From: Actinomycetota bacterium
Lineage (GTDB): Bacteria > Actinomycetota > Actinomycetes > Actinomycetales > Microbacteriaceae
Assembly (NCBI GenBank): GCA_018268455.1
Contig: JAFDWM010000295.1
Coordinates: 1-64,000 of the forward strand
Direction of reading: 5' to 3'
Length of the DNA: 64,000 bases
Made by a program: the position numbers and the translations under genes. Every line of letters begins with the position of its first letter. Position 1 is the stretch's first letter. This document shows positions 7,611-14,742 of this stretch, one piece after another. Below the pieces are notes generated by a model. It did no database searches, had not been told where the DNA came from, and saw nothing but the letters and a program-made list of their open reading frames with translations.

Positions 7611-7644
7611 TCCGACCGACGGAGGTCGGGAGAGCTCGCGGCGG

Positions 7645-8238
7645 TCAGGCGATCGTACTCAGCCCGGCGCGCATGGCGTCCAGCAGCGCGAAAAGGAACC
7701 AGAACGTCCAGCCGAAGGTGAGCAGGAGGCTCGCGGCGGTCGCCGCGAGAGCGATCCACATGGTGGCGAAACCGGCTTCCGCCTGCCGGTGCACGACGAG
7801 CGCGCGGCCGATCGGATACACCGGCGAGAGGAAGCTCCACGCCCAGTGGAAGCGCTTGGGATAGCCGAGGCGGCCGAGCTGCACGTAGTCGCGGTACCCG
7901 GCGACGACGGCGAGCGCAGCGAGCGGCCAGCCCAGGAGCGTGCTGACCAGCGACGCCGTCATGATGCCCGGCATCAGGTCGGACACGCTCGAGAGCATCA
8001 CACCGGGCGGCACCCTCGTTCCGGTGGCGGCCGTGCTGCTCAACTCGACGAGGTGTCGCACGTAGGCGAGCATCGATTCGCCCATCAGCCACAGCGAGAG
8101 GGCCGAGGCGGCGACGCCGGCGATCTGGATCCAGGCGGTCACCCATCCCCAGCCGGTGTAAACCGGCGTTCCGCGCGGCACGCGAGGTTCTTCGGCGGTC
8201 GGGTGCGCCAAGGGCGCTGGGGGAATGGAAGTGCTCAT
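7645..8238 (-). CDS. Multipass membrane protein of unknown function
   Basis: This 197-residue protein has a Pro-rich cytoplasmic N-terminus (about 35 residues) and about four membrane segments: around 42-65, 98-122, 135-155 and 170-192. I do not recognise the family. The start at 8238 (MSTSIPPAPL) is chosen because GAGGA lies about 5 nt upstream; an in-frame ATG at 8274 has no such support. It is a single gene between convergent DUF1304 and the divergent tRNA gene, and nothing in the context suggests a role. Confidence 0.65.
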   Translation of the reverse strand: MSTSIPPAPLAHPTAEEPRVPRGTPVYTGWGWVTAWIQIAGVAASALSLWLMGESMLAYVRHLVELSSTAATGTRVPPGVMLSSVSDLMPGIMTASLVSTLLGWPLAALAVVAGYRDYVQLGRLGYPKRFHWAWSFLSPVYPIGRALVVHRQAEAGFATMWIALAATAASLLLTFGWTFWFLFALLDAMRAGLSTIA

Positions 8239-8316
8239 CTGGTCCTCATCGGATCGCTCGGCTTCTCGCGACACTACCGGGAGCCGGCACGGTCTGAGCG
8301 GAGGTGGATCCGATGC

Positions 8317-8322
8317 TAGGCT
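8317..8322 (+). promoter_or_regulatory. -10 hexamer TAGGCT for tRNA-Arg
   Basis: TAGGCT lies 10 nt before the first base of the tRNA, allowing a transcript with a very short 5' extension for RNase P to remove. Confidence 0.45.
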
Positions 8323-8332
8323 CGTTCGGTAC

Positions 8333-8405
8333 GCCTCCGTAGCTCAGTGGATAGAGCGCCGGTTTCCGGTACCGTAGGTCGCAGGTTCGACTCCTGTCGG
8401 GGGCA
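8333..8405 (+). tRNA. tRNA-Arg(CCG)
   Basis: The 73-nt cloverleaf folds with a 7-bp acceptor stem containing one T-G wobble, a D-arm (GCTC/GAGC), anticodon CCG in the loop TTCCGGT, a 5-nt variable loop and a T-arm with TTCGACT. The discriminator base is A and the CCA end is not encoded. The outermost anticodon-stem pair (position 27-43) is C against T, a mismatch. CGG is a common Arg codon at this GC content, so the gene should be heavily used. Confidence 0.93.
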
Positions 8406-8410
8406 CCGGT

Positions 8411-8449
8411 ACGACGAAGGGCCGCCCATCTCGGGCGGCCCTTCGTCGT
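8411..8449 (+). terminator. Strong hairpin terminator after tRNA-Arg
   Basis: Two 17-nt arms (8411-8427 and 8433-8449) pair perfectly around a 5-nt loop. It begins 5 nt after the tRNA. There is no long T run, as is common for actinobacterial terminators. Confidence 0.85.
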
Positions 8450-8456
8450 CCTCACG

Positions 8457-8496
8457 CCCAAAGCGCGCCCCGGCTCCGGCCGGGGCGCGCTTGGGG
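8457..8496 (-). terminator. Hairpin terminator of the amino-sugar ABC operon
   Basis: A 13-bp perfect GC-rich stem (8461-8473 with 8480-8492, 6-nt loop) extends past one bulged A by three more C-G pairs. It lies 14 bp downstream of the last permease stop and ends minus-strand transcription back to back with the tRNA terminator. Confidence 0.75.
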
Positions 8497-8510
8497 ATGC
8501 CGCGGGATGC

Positions 8511-9434
8511 CTACTTCGAGGTGCCCTGCGTGACGGATCCCTGCAGCTGACGCTGGAAGAAGATGTACGCCACGAGCACGGGGACGATCGTGATCACGAC
8601 CGAGGCGAACAGGCCGCCGAAGTCGATCCGGTAGCCGGCCGACGATGCATAGGCGGCCAGACCCTGGGACAGCACGTACTGGTCGGCCTGCGGGTTCAAC
8701 GCGACCGGCAGCAGGAACTGGTTCCACAGGCCGAGGAAGTTCAGGATCGCCACGGCGGCGAGCCCGGGCTTGGCCATCGGCAGCATCACCTGGAAGAACG
8801 TGCGCCACTCGCTCGCACCGTCCACGTACGCCGCCTCCTGGATCTCGTTCGGCAGCGCCTGGAAGAACGAGTACAGGAAGAACACCGTGAACGGCAGCGC
8901 GAAGGCCACGTACGTGATGATCAGGCCCGGCAGCGTGCCCAGCAGCCCGATGCCCTGAAGGACGAAGAACAGCGGCACGATGGCGAGGAACACCGGGAAC
9001 GTGAGCCCCGCGAGCATCAGGTAGTAGATGATCCGGCTGCCCGGCACCGAGAAGCGGGCCAGCACGTAGGCGCACATGGCGCCGAGCACCATGACGAAGA
9101 TGAGCGAGAAGCCCACCACGATGACGGTGTTCAGGAACATGCCGCCGAAGTTGTTCTGCACCCACGCGGTGACGTAGTTGTCGAAGTTCCAGTTCGCGGG
9201 GAGTCCGAACGGGGAGGCGAGCACCTCCTTCGACGTCTTGAACGAGCTCAGCAGCGTCCACAGCAGCGGGAGGATGACGATGATCGACCAGATGGCGAGG
9301 ACGACATGCGAGATGCCGCCGACCACCTTGTCGCTGCCCGTCGACTTGGGGGTGCGGATCCCCTGAGCGGCCTTGGCGCTGTAGGTGCCCGAGGCTTTGT
9401 TCGCGGTGACGATGGTGCGGGTGCTGTCGCTCAT
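8511..9434 (-). CDS. Sugar ABC transporter permease, MalG/NgcG type
   Basis: This 307-residue inner-membrane permease of the carbohydrate uptake transporter-1 class has six membrane segments and the ABC-ATPase docking EAA loop near residue 205 (EIQEAAYVDGASEWRTFFQVMLP). It is the second permease of the amino-sugar importer; its ATG overlaps the stop of the first permease gene (ATGA). No ATPase gene lies in the operon, so a shared ATPase such as MsiK encoded elsewhere is expected. The frame stays open upstream through the other permease, but no start there is supported. Substrate is inferred from the binding-protein gene. Confidence 0.88.
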   Translation of the reverse strand: MSDSTRTIVTANKASGTYSAKAAQGIRTPKSTGSDKVVGGISHVVLAIWSIIVILPLLWTLLSSFKTSKEVLASPFGLPANWNFDNYVTAWVQNNFGGMFLNTVIVVGFSLIFVMVLGAMCAYVLARFSVPGSRIIYYLMLAGLTFPVFLAIVPLFFVLQGIGLLGTLPGLIITYVAFALPFTVFFLYSFFQALPNEIQEAAYVDGASEWRTFFQVMLPMAKPGLAAVAILNFLGLWNQFLLPVALNPQADQYVLSQGLAAYASSAGYRIDFGGLFASVVITIVPVLVAYIFFQRQLQGSVTQGTSK

Positions 9435-10456
9435 GAGCGGCCTCCCTTGTCGCGGCCGCCGGTGGCCCAGTTCACGATGAAGACGGCGGCGGCGAAGAGC
9501 AGGGTGATCACGGCGAGCACCACGCCCATCGCGCTGGAGAGGCCGAACTGGCCCTTCTCGAACGCCGTGCGGTACAGGTACTGGCTCATCACCAGGGTCG
9601 AGTTGGCGGGACCGCCGGTCGAGTTCAGGGTGGCCATGTAGACGAAGGCGTCGAGGGCCATGATGCCGAGGTAGATGTACGCGGTCTGCACGTTGTCGCG
9701 GATGAGCGGCAGCGTGAGCGAGATGGTCGTGCGGAAGCGCCCGGCGCCGTCCAGGCGGGCGGCCTCGTAGACCTCTGCGGGGATGCCCTTGATCGCGGCG
9801 ATGAACAGCACCATGTAGAAGCCGACCATGCCCCAGACGATCACAAAGATCGAGGCGCCCATCGCGGTGCTCTGCGACCCCAGCCAGGCGAACTGGTTGT
9901 TGTCGATGCCGAGCGCCTTGAGCACGCCGTTGAGCAGACCGCTCGGCGCGTAGATGCCCATGCCCCACAGGATGCCGATGGCGACGGCGGGGATGACGTA
10001 CGGGAAGAACGAGACGACCCGGTAGAAGCTGGATCCCCCGAGACCGCGCACCTGCCCGCTGGACGGGCCGCCGATCGTGATCATGCTGGCGAACACCAGC
10101 GCGATGGTGAGGGTGACCAGGGGGACGACGATCGCGAGGACGATGTTGTTGCCCATCGCCTGCAGGAACGTCGTGTCCTGGAACAGCTTGATGTAGTTGC
10201 TCACACCGACGAACGACATGTTCGGCGAGAAGCCGGTCCAGTTCGTCATCGAGTAGTAGACGGCCTGGATGAACGGCGAGATGACGAACACCAGGAAGAT
10301 GGCCAGCGGCAGTCCGAGGAAGACGAGAAGGAAGGAGACGTAGTCGACGGTCAGGCGACGGTTCCCGATGCGGGGCGCCTTACGGCGCCCCGCACGAGGA
10401 GCAGTCACGGCGACAGTGTCCAACCCACTGTCGAGACCCGGACTGCCGATGCTCAC
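9431..10456 (-). CDS. Sugar ABC transporter permease, MalF/NgcF type
   Basis: This 341-residue permease has a basic N-terminal cytoplasmic region of about 35 residues, six or more membrane helices, and the EAA motif near residue 230 (EVYEAARLDGAGRFRTTISLTLP). It pairs with the downstream MalG-type permease as the membrane channel of the importer. The GTG start overlaps the stop of the binding-protein gene (GTGA at 10453-10456), which indicates translational coupling and fixes the start. Confidence 0.88.
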   Translation of the reverse strand: MSIGSPGLDSGLDTVAVTAPRAGRRKAPRIGNRRLTVDYVSFLLVFLGLPLAIFLVFVISPFIQAVYYSMTNWTGFSPNMSFVGVSNYIKLFQDTTFLQAMGNNIVLAIVVPLVTLTIALVFASMITIGGPSSGQVRGLGGSSFYRVVSFFPYVIPAVAIGILWGMGIYAPSGLLNGVLKALGIDNNQFAWLGSQSTAMGASIFVIVWGMVGFYMVLFIAAIKGIPAEVYEAARLDGAGRFRTTISLTLPLIRDNVQTAYIYLGIMALDAFVYMATLNSTGGPANSTLVMSQYLYRTAFEKGQFGLSSAMGVVLAVITLLFAAAVFIVNWATGGRDKGGRS

Positions 10457-11865
10457 TTGATCTCGATCTTGGTGACCGAGCTGTCGTTGCGGACCTTGTC
10501 GGTCAGCGCCTGCAGCTGGCTCGTGATCTCCGCGACCGTCATGCTGCCCTCGAGGAACGAGTTCCAGATGGGCAGCTGGTCGGAGTTCATGCCGTAGAGG
10601 TTGAACGACTTGATCGTGAAGACGTTGTCGCCCGCCTTGTCCAGGAGCTCCTTCTGCGAGACCAGAGCAGTGGATCCGAAGCCGTCGTCCGGGACGATGC
10701 CCTTGACGATGGTCGGGGCCAGCTTGTTCTTGGCGAACGCGGTGGCGGACTCCTTCGACAGCATGACGCGCAGCAGCTCCTTGCCGCCGGCCGGGTTCTT
10801 CGCCTTGGTCGGGACGATGAACGGCTCGCCGGCCTCGGCGCGGAGGGTGCCGGCCGGGGTGGTCTGCTTGTCATCGAACGGCAGCTCGCCGATGCCCTTC
10901 ATGGTGAAGTCCTTGGCGGTGGCGTCCTTCATCTCGTTCTCGATCCACGAGCCCGAGGGGTAGAGGAGCGCGGCCTCGTCGTTGCTCCACTGCGCCTGCG
11001 CGGCCGTGAACTGCGTGCCCGATCCGCCCGGCTTGACGTAGCCGGCCTTGATGAGGTCGTAGAACGTCGTCAGGATCTCCTGGATCACCGGGTGCGACCA
11101 GCAGTTCTCCTTCAGGTTCTCCAGCGGAAGGCGCACGTCGTCGCCGCCCTGGATGACAGCGGAGTCCACCACCATGGTCTGGTAGTAGGTCGCCGCCTCC
11201 TTGCCCCAGAGGAAGAGGAACTTGCCCTTGGCCTTCGCGGCCTCGCCGAGCGCCTTCAGGTCGCCCCAGGTCTTGGGGACGGTGAAGCCGTTGTCCTTGA
11301 AGACCTTGTCCGAGTACCAGATGCCGTAGACGGTCATCACGTAGTTCAGCGCGACGAACTTGCCGCCGAAGGTACCGGGATCCTTCACGCCGCCGTAGAG
11401 CGTGTCGCTGATCTTGGTGCCCTCGAGGTTGTTCGCGTCCAGCACGCTGTCGAGCGTCTCGAGCTGGTCGAGGATGGTGTTCCACCCGATCGAGTTGGCG
11501 CCCGAGTTGTCGATGAGGTCCGGCGGGTTGCCGGCGACGAAGCGGGGCTGGAGCTCCTGCGCGATCTTGGTCGAGGACGAGACCTTGACCGTGGCGCCGG
11601 CCTTGCCCTTGTCCAGGATCTTGCCGGCGTTCTCGACGTAGTCGATGCCGTAGCCGCCGTTGAAGATGACGGCGTCGATCTTCGAGTTGGCGGCCACACC
11701 GAACGGGTTGTCGGCGGTCGCGGCGCCGGTGGCACCGCCGCCGCCTCCGCCGCCGCCGGGTGCGGCGCACGATGCCAGGCTGACGCCCAGCGGCACCATC
11801 ACGGCCGCGAGCGCGGCCCCGCGCAGCAGGCTGCGCCTGCTGATGGAAGCGTCCTTGGATTCCAT
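10453..11865 (-). CDS. Amino-sugar binding lipoprotein, NgcE-like (GlcNAc/diacetylchitobiose)
   Basis: This 470-residue extracellular binding protein begins with a twin-arginine motif (SRRSLL, residues 9-14) and a lipobox ending at Cys33 (LASC), so it should be Tat-exported and lipid-anchored, followed by a Gly-rich linker. The core contains KIAQELQPRFVAGNPPDLID, which resembles Streptomyces NgcE, the N-acetylglucosamine and chitobiose receptor. The start MESKDAS at 11865 has an AGGAAGG ribosome site upstream. Coupling to two permeases and a neighbouring GlcNAc-type kinase supports amino-sugar uptake. Chitobiose, GlcNAc or MurNAc cannot be separated by sequence here. Confidence 0.82.
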   Translation of the reverse strand: MESKDASISRRSLLRGAALAAVMVPLGVSLASCAAPGGGGGGGGATGAATADNPFGVAANSKIDAVIFNGGYGIDYVENAGKILDKGKAGATVKVSSSTKIAQELQPRFVAGNPPDLIDNSGANSIGWNTILDQLETLDSVLDANNLEGTKISDTLYGGVKDPGTFGGKFVALNYVMTVYGIWYSDKVFKDNGFTVPKTWGDLKALGEAAKAKGKFLFLWGKEAATYYQTMVVDSAVIQGGDDVRLPLENLKENCWSHPVIQEILTTFYDLIKAGYVKPGGSGTQFTAAQAQWSNDEAALLYPSGSWIENEMKDATAKDFTMKGIGELPFDDKQTTPAGTLRAEAGEPFIVPTKAKNPAGGKELLRVMLSKESATAFAKNKLAPTIVKGIVPDDGFGSTALVSQKELLDKAGDNVFTIKSFNLYGMNSDQLPIWNSFLEGSMTVAEITSQLQALTDKVRNDSSVTKIEIK

Positions 11866-11918
11866 GTGTTCTTGCCTTCCTAGTGAGGGGTGAGGGAGAG
11901 GATGAGTCTGTGGGGCGC

Positions 11919-12671
11919 TCACGCGCCGCGGCGGATCCGATCGAGGTAGCGGGCCTCGAGTGCCGCGTTGTGCTCGTCGCCGCCGGGGATGTTGGCCGAG
12001 ATGTACATCGGCGGGACCTCGCCGGCGTCTGCGATCGTGCGGGCGACGCCGAGGGTCAGCAGCTGCGCGATGAACGCCGCCGTGATCGAGGAGATCGCCC
12101 CGGCGGAGACCGTGTCGGTCAGCTGCAGGGTCGAGTCGCCGTAGGGTGCGAGGTTGTCGATCACGACATCCGCGATCTCGCTGAGGCGCTTGCCGCTCGG
12201 GTGCTTCGACTGCACGCGCGCGGTGTGCTCGAGGCTGGTCACGGCGATGACCCTGTGCCCGTGCTCCTTCGCCCAGAGGGCCATGCCGACGATGGATCCG
12301 TTGACGCCGGAGTTCGACGCGATGAGGAACACGTCGTGCTCGGACACGGGCGAGACCGCCATGAGCTCGTCGACGACCCAGGGCTCGCGCTCGAGGGATC
12401 CGGTGAGCACGTCGGCGGGACGTTCGCCGTGCAGCACGATGTCGCGCAGGGCGATCCGGTTGGTCGGGATCAGCCCGCCGGCGCGTCCCGCGATCTCCAT
12501 CGCGAACGCCTCGGAGTGCCCGGTGCCGAAGGCCTGGATCACGCCGCCGTCGCGCAGCGCGGTGACCATCAGATCGATCGCCGGATCCAGGGCGCCGTCC
12601 TGCGCATCGGCGGCGAGCCGCTCCAGGCGCGTGGTCGCCTCGCGGAGCAGATCCTCAGGGGTGGCGCTCAT
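11919..12671 (-). CDS. SIS-domain phosphosugar isomerase-like protein (UPF0309-like)
   Basis: This 250-residue protein has a SIS fold with the phosphosugar-binding segments AFGTGHSEAFAMEIAGRAGG and FLIASNSGVNGS, and resembles the UPF0309 family. Relatives include MurNAc-6-phosphate etherases and GlcN-6-phosphate isomerases, but the MurQ catalytic signature is not evident, so the reaction is undefined. Its ATG overlaps the stop of the RpiR regulator (ATGA), and the binding-lipoprotein gene follows by 53 nt. It probably acts on the phosphorylated sugar delivered by the importer and the divergent kinase. Confidence 0.75.
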   Translation of the reverse strand: MSATPEDLLREATTRLERLAADAQDGALDPAIDLMVTALRDGGVIQAFGTGHSEAFAMEIAGRAGGLIPTNRIALRDIVLHGERPADVLTGSLEREPWVVDELMAVSPVSEHDVFLIASNSGVNGSIVGMALWAKEHGHRVIAVTSLEHTARVQSKHPSGKRLSEIADVVIDNLAPYGDSTLQLTDTVSAGAISSITAAFIAQLLTLGVARTIADAGEVPPMYISANIPGGDEHNAALEARYLDRIRRGA

Positions 12672-13612
12672 CGGCGGGACTCCTTCGGGTCGGAGGTGCG
12701 GTGAACTTCCGGTGAGCGTACAGCGCGCCGGTGCGTCGACACGGCCATCGCGCTCGCGGCGAGTCTGGTGGCCGCGGCGCCCAGCGTGCGCTGCGCGACG
12801 AGCACGTACAGCAGGTCGATGACGAGCAGCTGCGAGTGTTTGATCGACAGATCGTCGGGTCGGTGCCCCGGGTGCTCGGACGCGGTGATGAGCGCGACGT
12901 CCGCGGCCGCGGCGAGGGCGGATCCGGCATCGGTGGTGATCGCGACGGTGAGGGCTCCCGCGGCGCGCGCGTGCGCGAGCATCTCGATCGTCTCCTCGGT
13001 GCGGCCGGTGTTGGAGACGCCGACCGCCACGGAGGACGCGTCCTGCAGCACGGCGCTGGTGAGCCCGTCATGCACGTCGGACCACGAGTGCGCGTTGATG
13101 CCGATCCGATACAGACGACCGCGGAACTCGTCTGCGATCACCCCGCTGCCGCCGACGCCGTAGATGTCGACGTGCCGGGAATCGGCGATCGCGCGGGCGA
13201 CGAGCTGCACGTCGTCCAGGTCGAGCAGCGACGTGGTGGTCTCCATGCTGCGGGTGTGCAGGCCGAGGAGGGTGAGCAGCACGCGGTCTGCGGGGTCGTC
13301 GTGGCCGATGTCGTCTGCGATGTCGGTGCGCCAGGTGGTGCCCGCGTCGCCGCGGCCCGATTCCGCGGCCACTCCGACGCGGAACTGCGTGTAGCCGTCG
13401 AACCCGATCGCCCGGCAGAATCGGGTGACGGTGGCGGGCGACGTGCCGGCCTGATCGGCGAGCTCCGTGATGGTCAGCTCGACCGGAGCGGTCGGGTGCG
13501 CGGCGATCACATCGGCGATCTTGGACATGGCGCGGGGCATCGCCGGACGGCGCAGCGAGATGCGCTGCGTGATCGACAACTCGTTGCCGATGTCCTGGAT
13601 GGGTGGCACCAT
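12668..13612 (-). CDS. RpiR/MurR-type transcriptional regulator
   Basis: This 314-residue protein has an N-terminal HTH_6 domain (about 20-95; TITELADQAGTSPATVTRFCRAIG) and a C-terminal SIS sugar-phosphate sensor domain (about 130-260; YGVGGSGVIA and VGVSNTGRTEETIEM). RpiR proteins repress or activate sugar catabolic operons in response to a phosphosugar. It is the first gene of the import operon and divergent from the kinase gene, so it likely controls both. The start at 13612 follows GGAGG closely; an in-frame ATG at 13690 would add 26 residues and run into the operator region, so is less likely. Confidence 0.85.
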   Translation of the reverse strand: MVPPIQDIGNELSITQRISLRRPAMPRAMSKIADVIAAHPTAPVELTITELADQAGTSPATVTRFCRAIGFDGYTQFRVGVAAESGRGDAGTTWRTDIADDIGHDDPADRVLLTLLGLHTRSMETTTSLLDLDDVQLVARAIADSRHVDIYGVGGSGVIADEFRGRLYRIGINAHSWSDVHDGLTSAVLQDASSVAVGVSNTGRTEETIEMLAHARAAGALTVAITTDAGSALAAAADVALITASEHPGHRPDDLSIKHSQLLVIDLLYVLVAQRTLGAAATRLAASAMAVSTHRRAVRSPEVHRTSDPKESRR

Positions 13613-13652
13613 CGCCTCCGTGAAAATCGGTCGCCGTGCGACATGGTTCGGG

Positions 13653-13667
13653 TGAAAAACATTCTCA
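13653..13667. promoter_or_regulatory. Candidate RpiR operator
   Basis: TGAAAAACATTCTCA is an imperfect inverted repeat (10 of 15 positions symmetric) in an AT-richer island between the divergent regulator and kinase genes. TGAAAA and GGAAAAA also occur at 13621 and 13680. Binding is inferred from position and symmetry. Confidence 0.35.
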
Positions 13668-13719
13668 GCATGGTCGATCGGAAAAATCAAGTAGGACAGA
13701 TAACAAATTGGGGTTCAAC

Positions 13720-14742
13720 ATGCTCGTGATCGGCATCGATGCCGGCGGCACAGCCACCCGAGCGGTGCTGGCGACGGCCGATGGCGCGTGCGTCGGCTTC
13801 GGCGTCGGCGGCAGTGGAAACCCCACTTCATCTGGTATTCCAACCGCGATCACCGGGGTCAGGAGTGCCGTCGCCACGGCTCTCGGGCAGGCGGGTGCCG
13901 CGCTCGCCGACGTTGCGGGGATGGTCGTCGCGATGGCCGGGCACGACGCGCGCGGCGGCGTGTCGGACTGGATCCTGGATCCGCTCCGCGAGGAGGGGTT
14001 CCGAGGCACTCTCGCTCACGAGTCGGATCTGCTGGCGATGTTCTCGAGCGGGTCGGTGGCCCCACTCGGCTACGGCGTCGTGTGCGGCACCGGGGCGAGC
14101 GCCGTGCGCGTCGAGGACGGACGGATCACGGCGACGGCGGACGGCCTGGGGTGGCTGCTCGGCGATCGGGGGAGCGGGTTCTGGATCGGGCGCGAGGCGG
14201 CTGTCGCGGTCGCCGGCGAGCTGGACGGGGTGGGTCCGGCGACGGCGCTCACGCCGCGGGTGCTGGAGGCGCTGGGCGGGACGGCGGCGGATGCGCGGAC
14301 GCCGGGCAGGGAGGGCCGCGCCGTGGGCCTGGACCGGCTCGTGCGCGCGGTGTACGGACAGCGTCCGGTGCAGCTGGCGGGGCTCGCCCCGCAGGTGTTC
14401 GCCGCCGCCGAGGCGCAGGACCCGGTGGCCGAGCGGATCCTGCGCGATGCCGGGGAGGCGATCGTGCGCACGCTCGCGCTCGTCGAGGAGCGTCCGGGGC
14501 CGCTCGTCGTGGGCGGCAGCATCGTGTCGCGCGACGGCGCACCGCAGCGCCGGCTGCGCGCGCATCTCGCCGAGACGTTCGGTGAGCAGCCGTTCGTCGT
14601 GGTCGACAGCGGCGCGGCCGGAGCCGCCGTGCTCGCCCTGCGGCACGCCGGCATCGTGGTCGACGAGGCGATGCGGGTGCGCCTGCGCGACGAGATCTCA
14701 CGGGCTGCGCAGCCGACACCGCCTAGAATCGTAAGCCTATGA
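13720..14742 (+). CDS. N-acetylglucosamine kinase-like protein (BadF/BadG/BcrA/BcrD ATPase family)
   Basis: This 340-residue sugar kinase of the ASKHA fold shows phosphate-1 (GIDAGGTATRAVLA, residues 5-18), an adenosine segment (VGGSIVSRDG) and a central VCGTGASAV. Family members phosphorylate GlcNAc or glucosamine. It is divergent from the RpiR-led import operon, which points to phosphorylating the imported amino sugar. The ATG at 13720 follows the AT-rich regulatory interval with a weak GGGG site. Its stop overlaps the argS start (ATGA at 14739), although argS also has its own -10 within this gene's end. Confidence 0.82.
   Translation: MLVIGIDAGGTATRAVLATADGACVGFGVGGSGNPTSSGIPTAITGVRSAVATALGQAGAALADVAGMVVAMAGHDARGGVSDWILDPLREEGFRGTLAHESDLLAMFSSGSVAPLGYGVVCGTGASAVRVEDGRITATADGLGWLLGDRGSGFWIGREAAVAVAGELDGVGPATALTPRVLEALGGTAADARTPGREGRAVGLDRLVRAVYGQRPVQLAGLAPQVFAAAEAQDPVAERILRDAGEAIVRTLALVEERPGPLVVGGSIVSRDGAPQRRLRAHLAETFGEQPFVVVDSGAAGAAVLALRHAGIVVDEAMRVRLRDEISRAAQPTPPRIVSL
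14724..14729 (+). promoter_or_regulatory. -10 hexamer TAGAAT for argS
   Basis: TAGAAT lies inside the last codons of the kinase gene, 9 nt before the argS ATG, implying a leader of about 3 nt and expression independent of the kinase. Confidence 0.5.

Noticed and set aside
8511..11865. ABC operon seen as broken because it lacks an ATPase gene
   Set aside because: CUT1 sugar importers in actinobacteria commonly use a shared ATPase such as MsiK encoded elsewhere.
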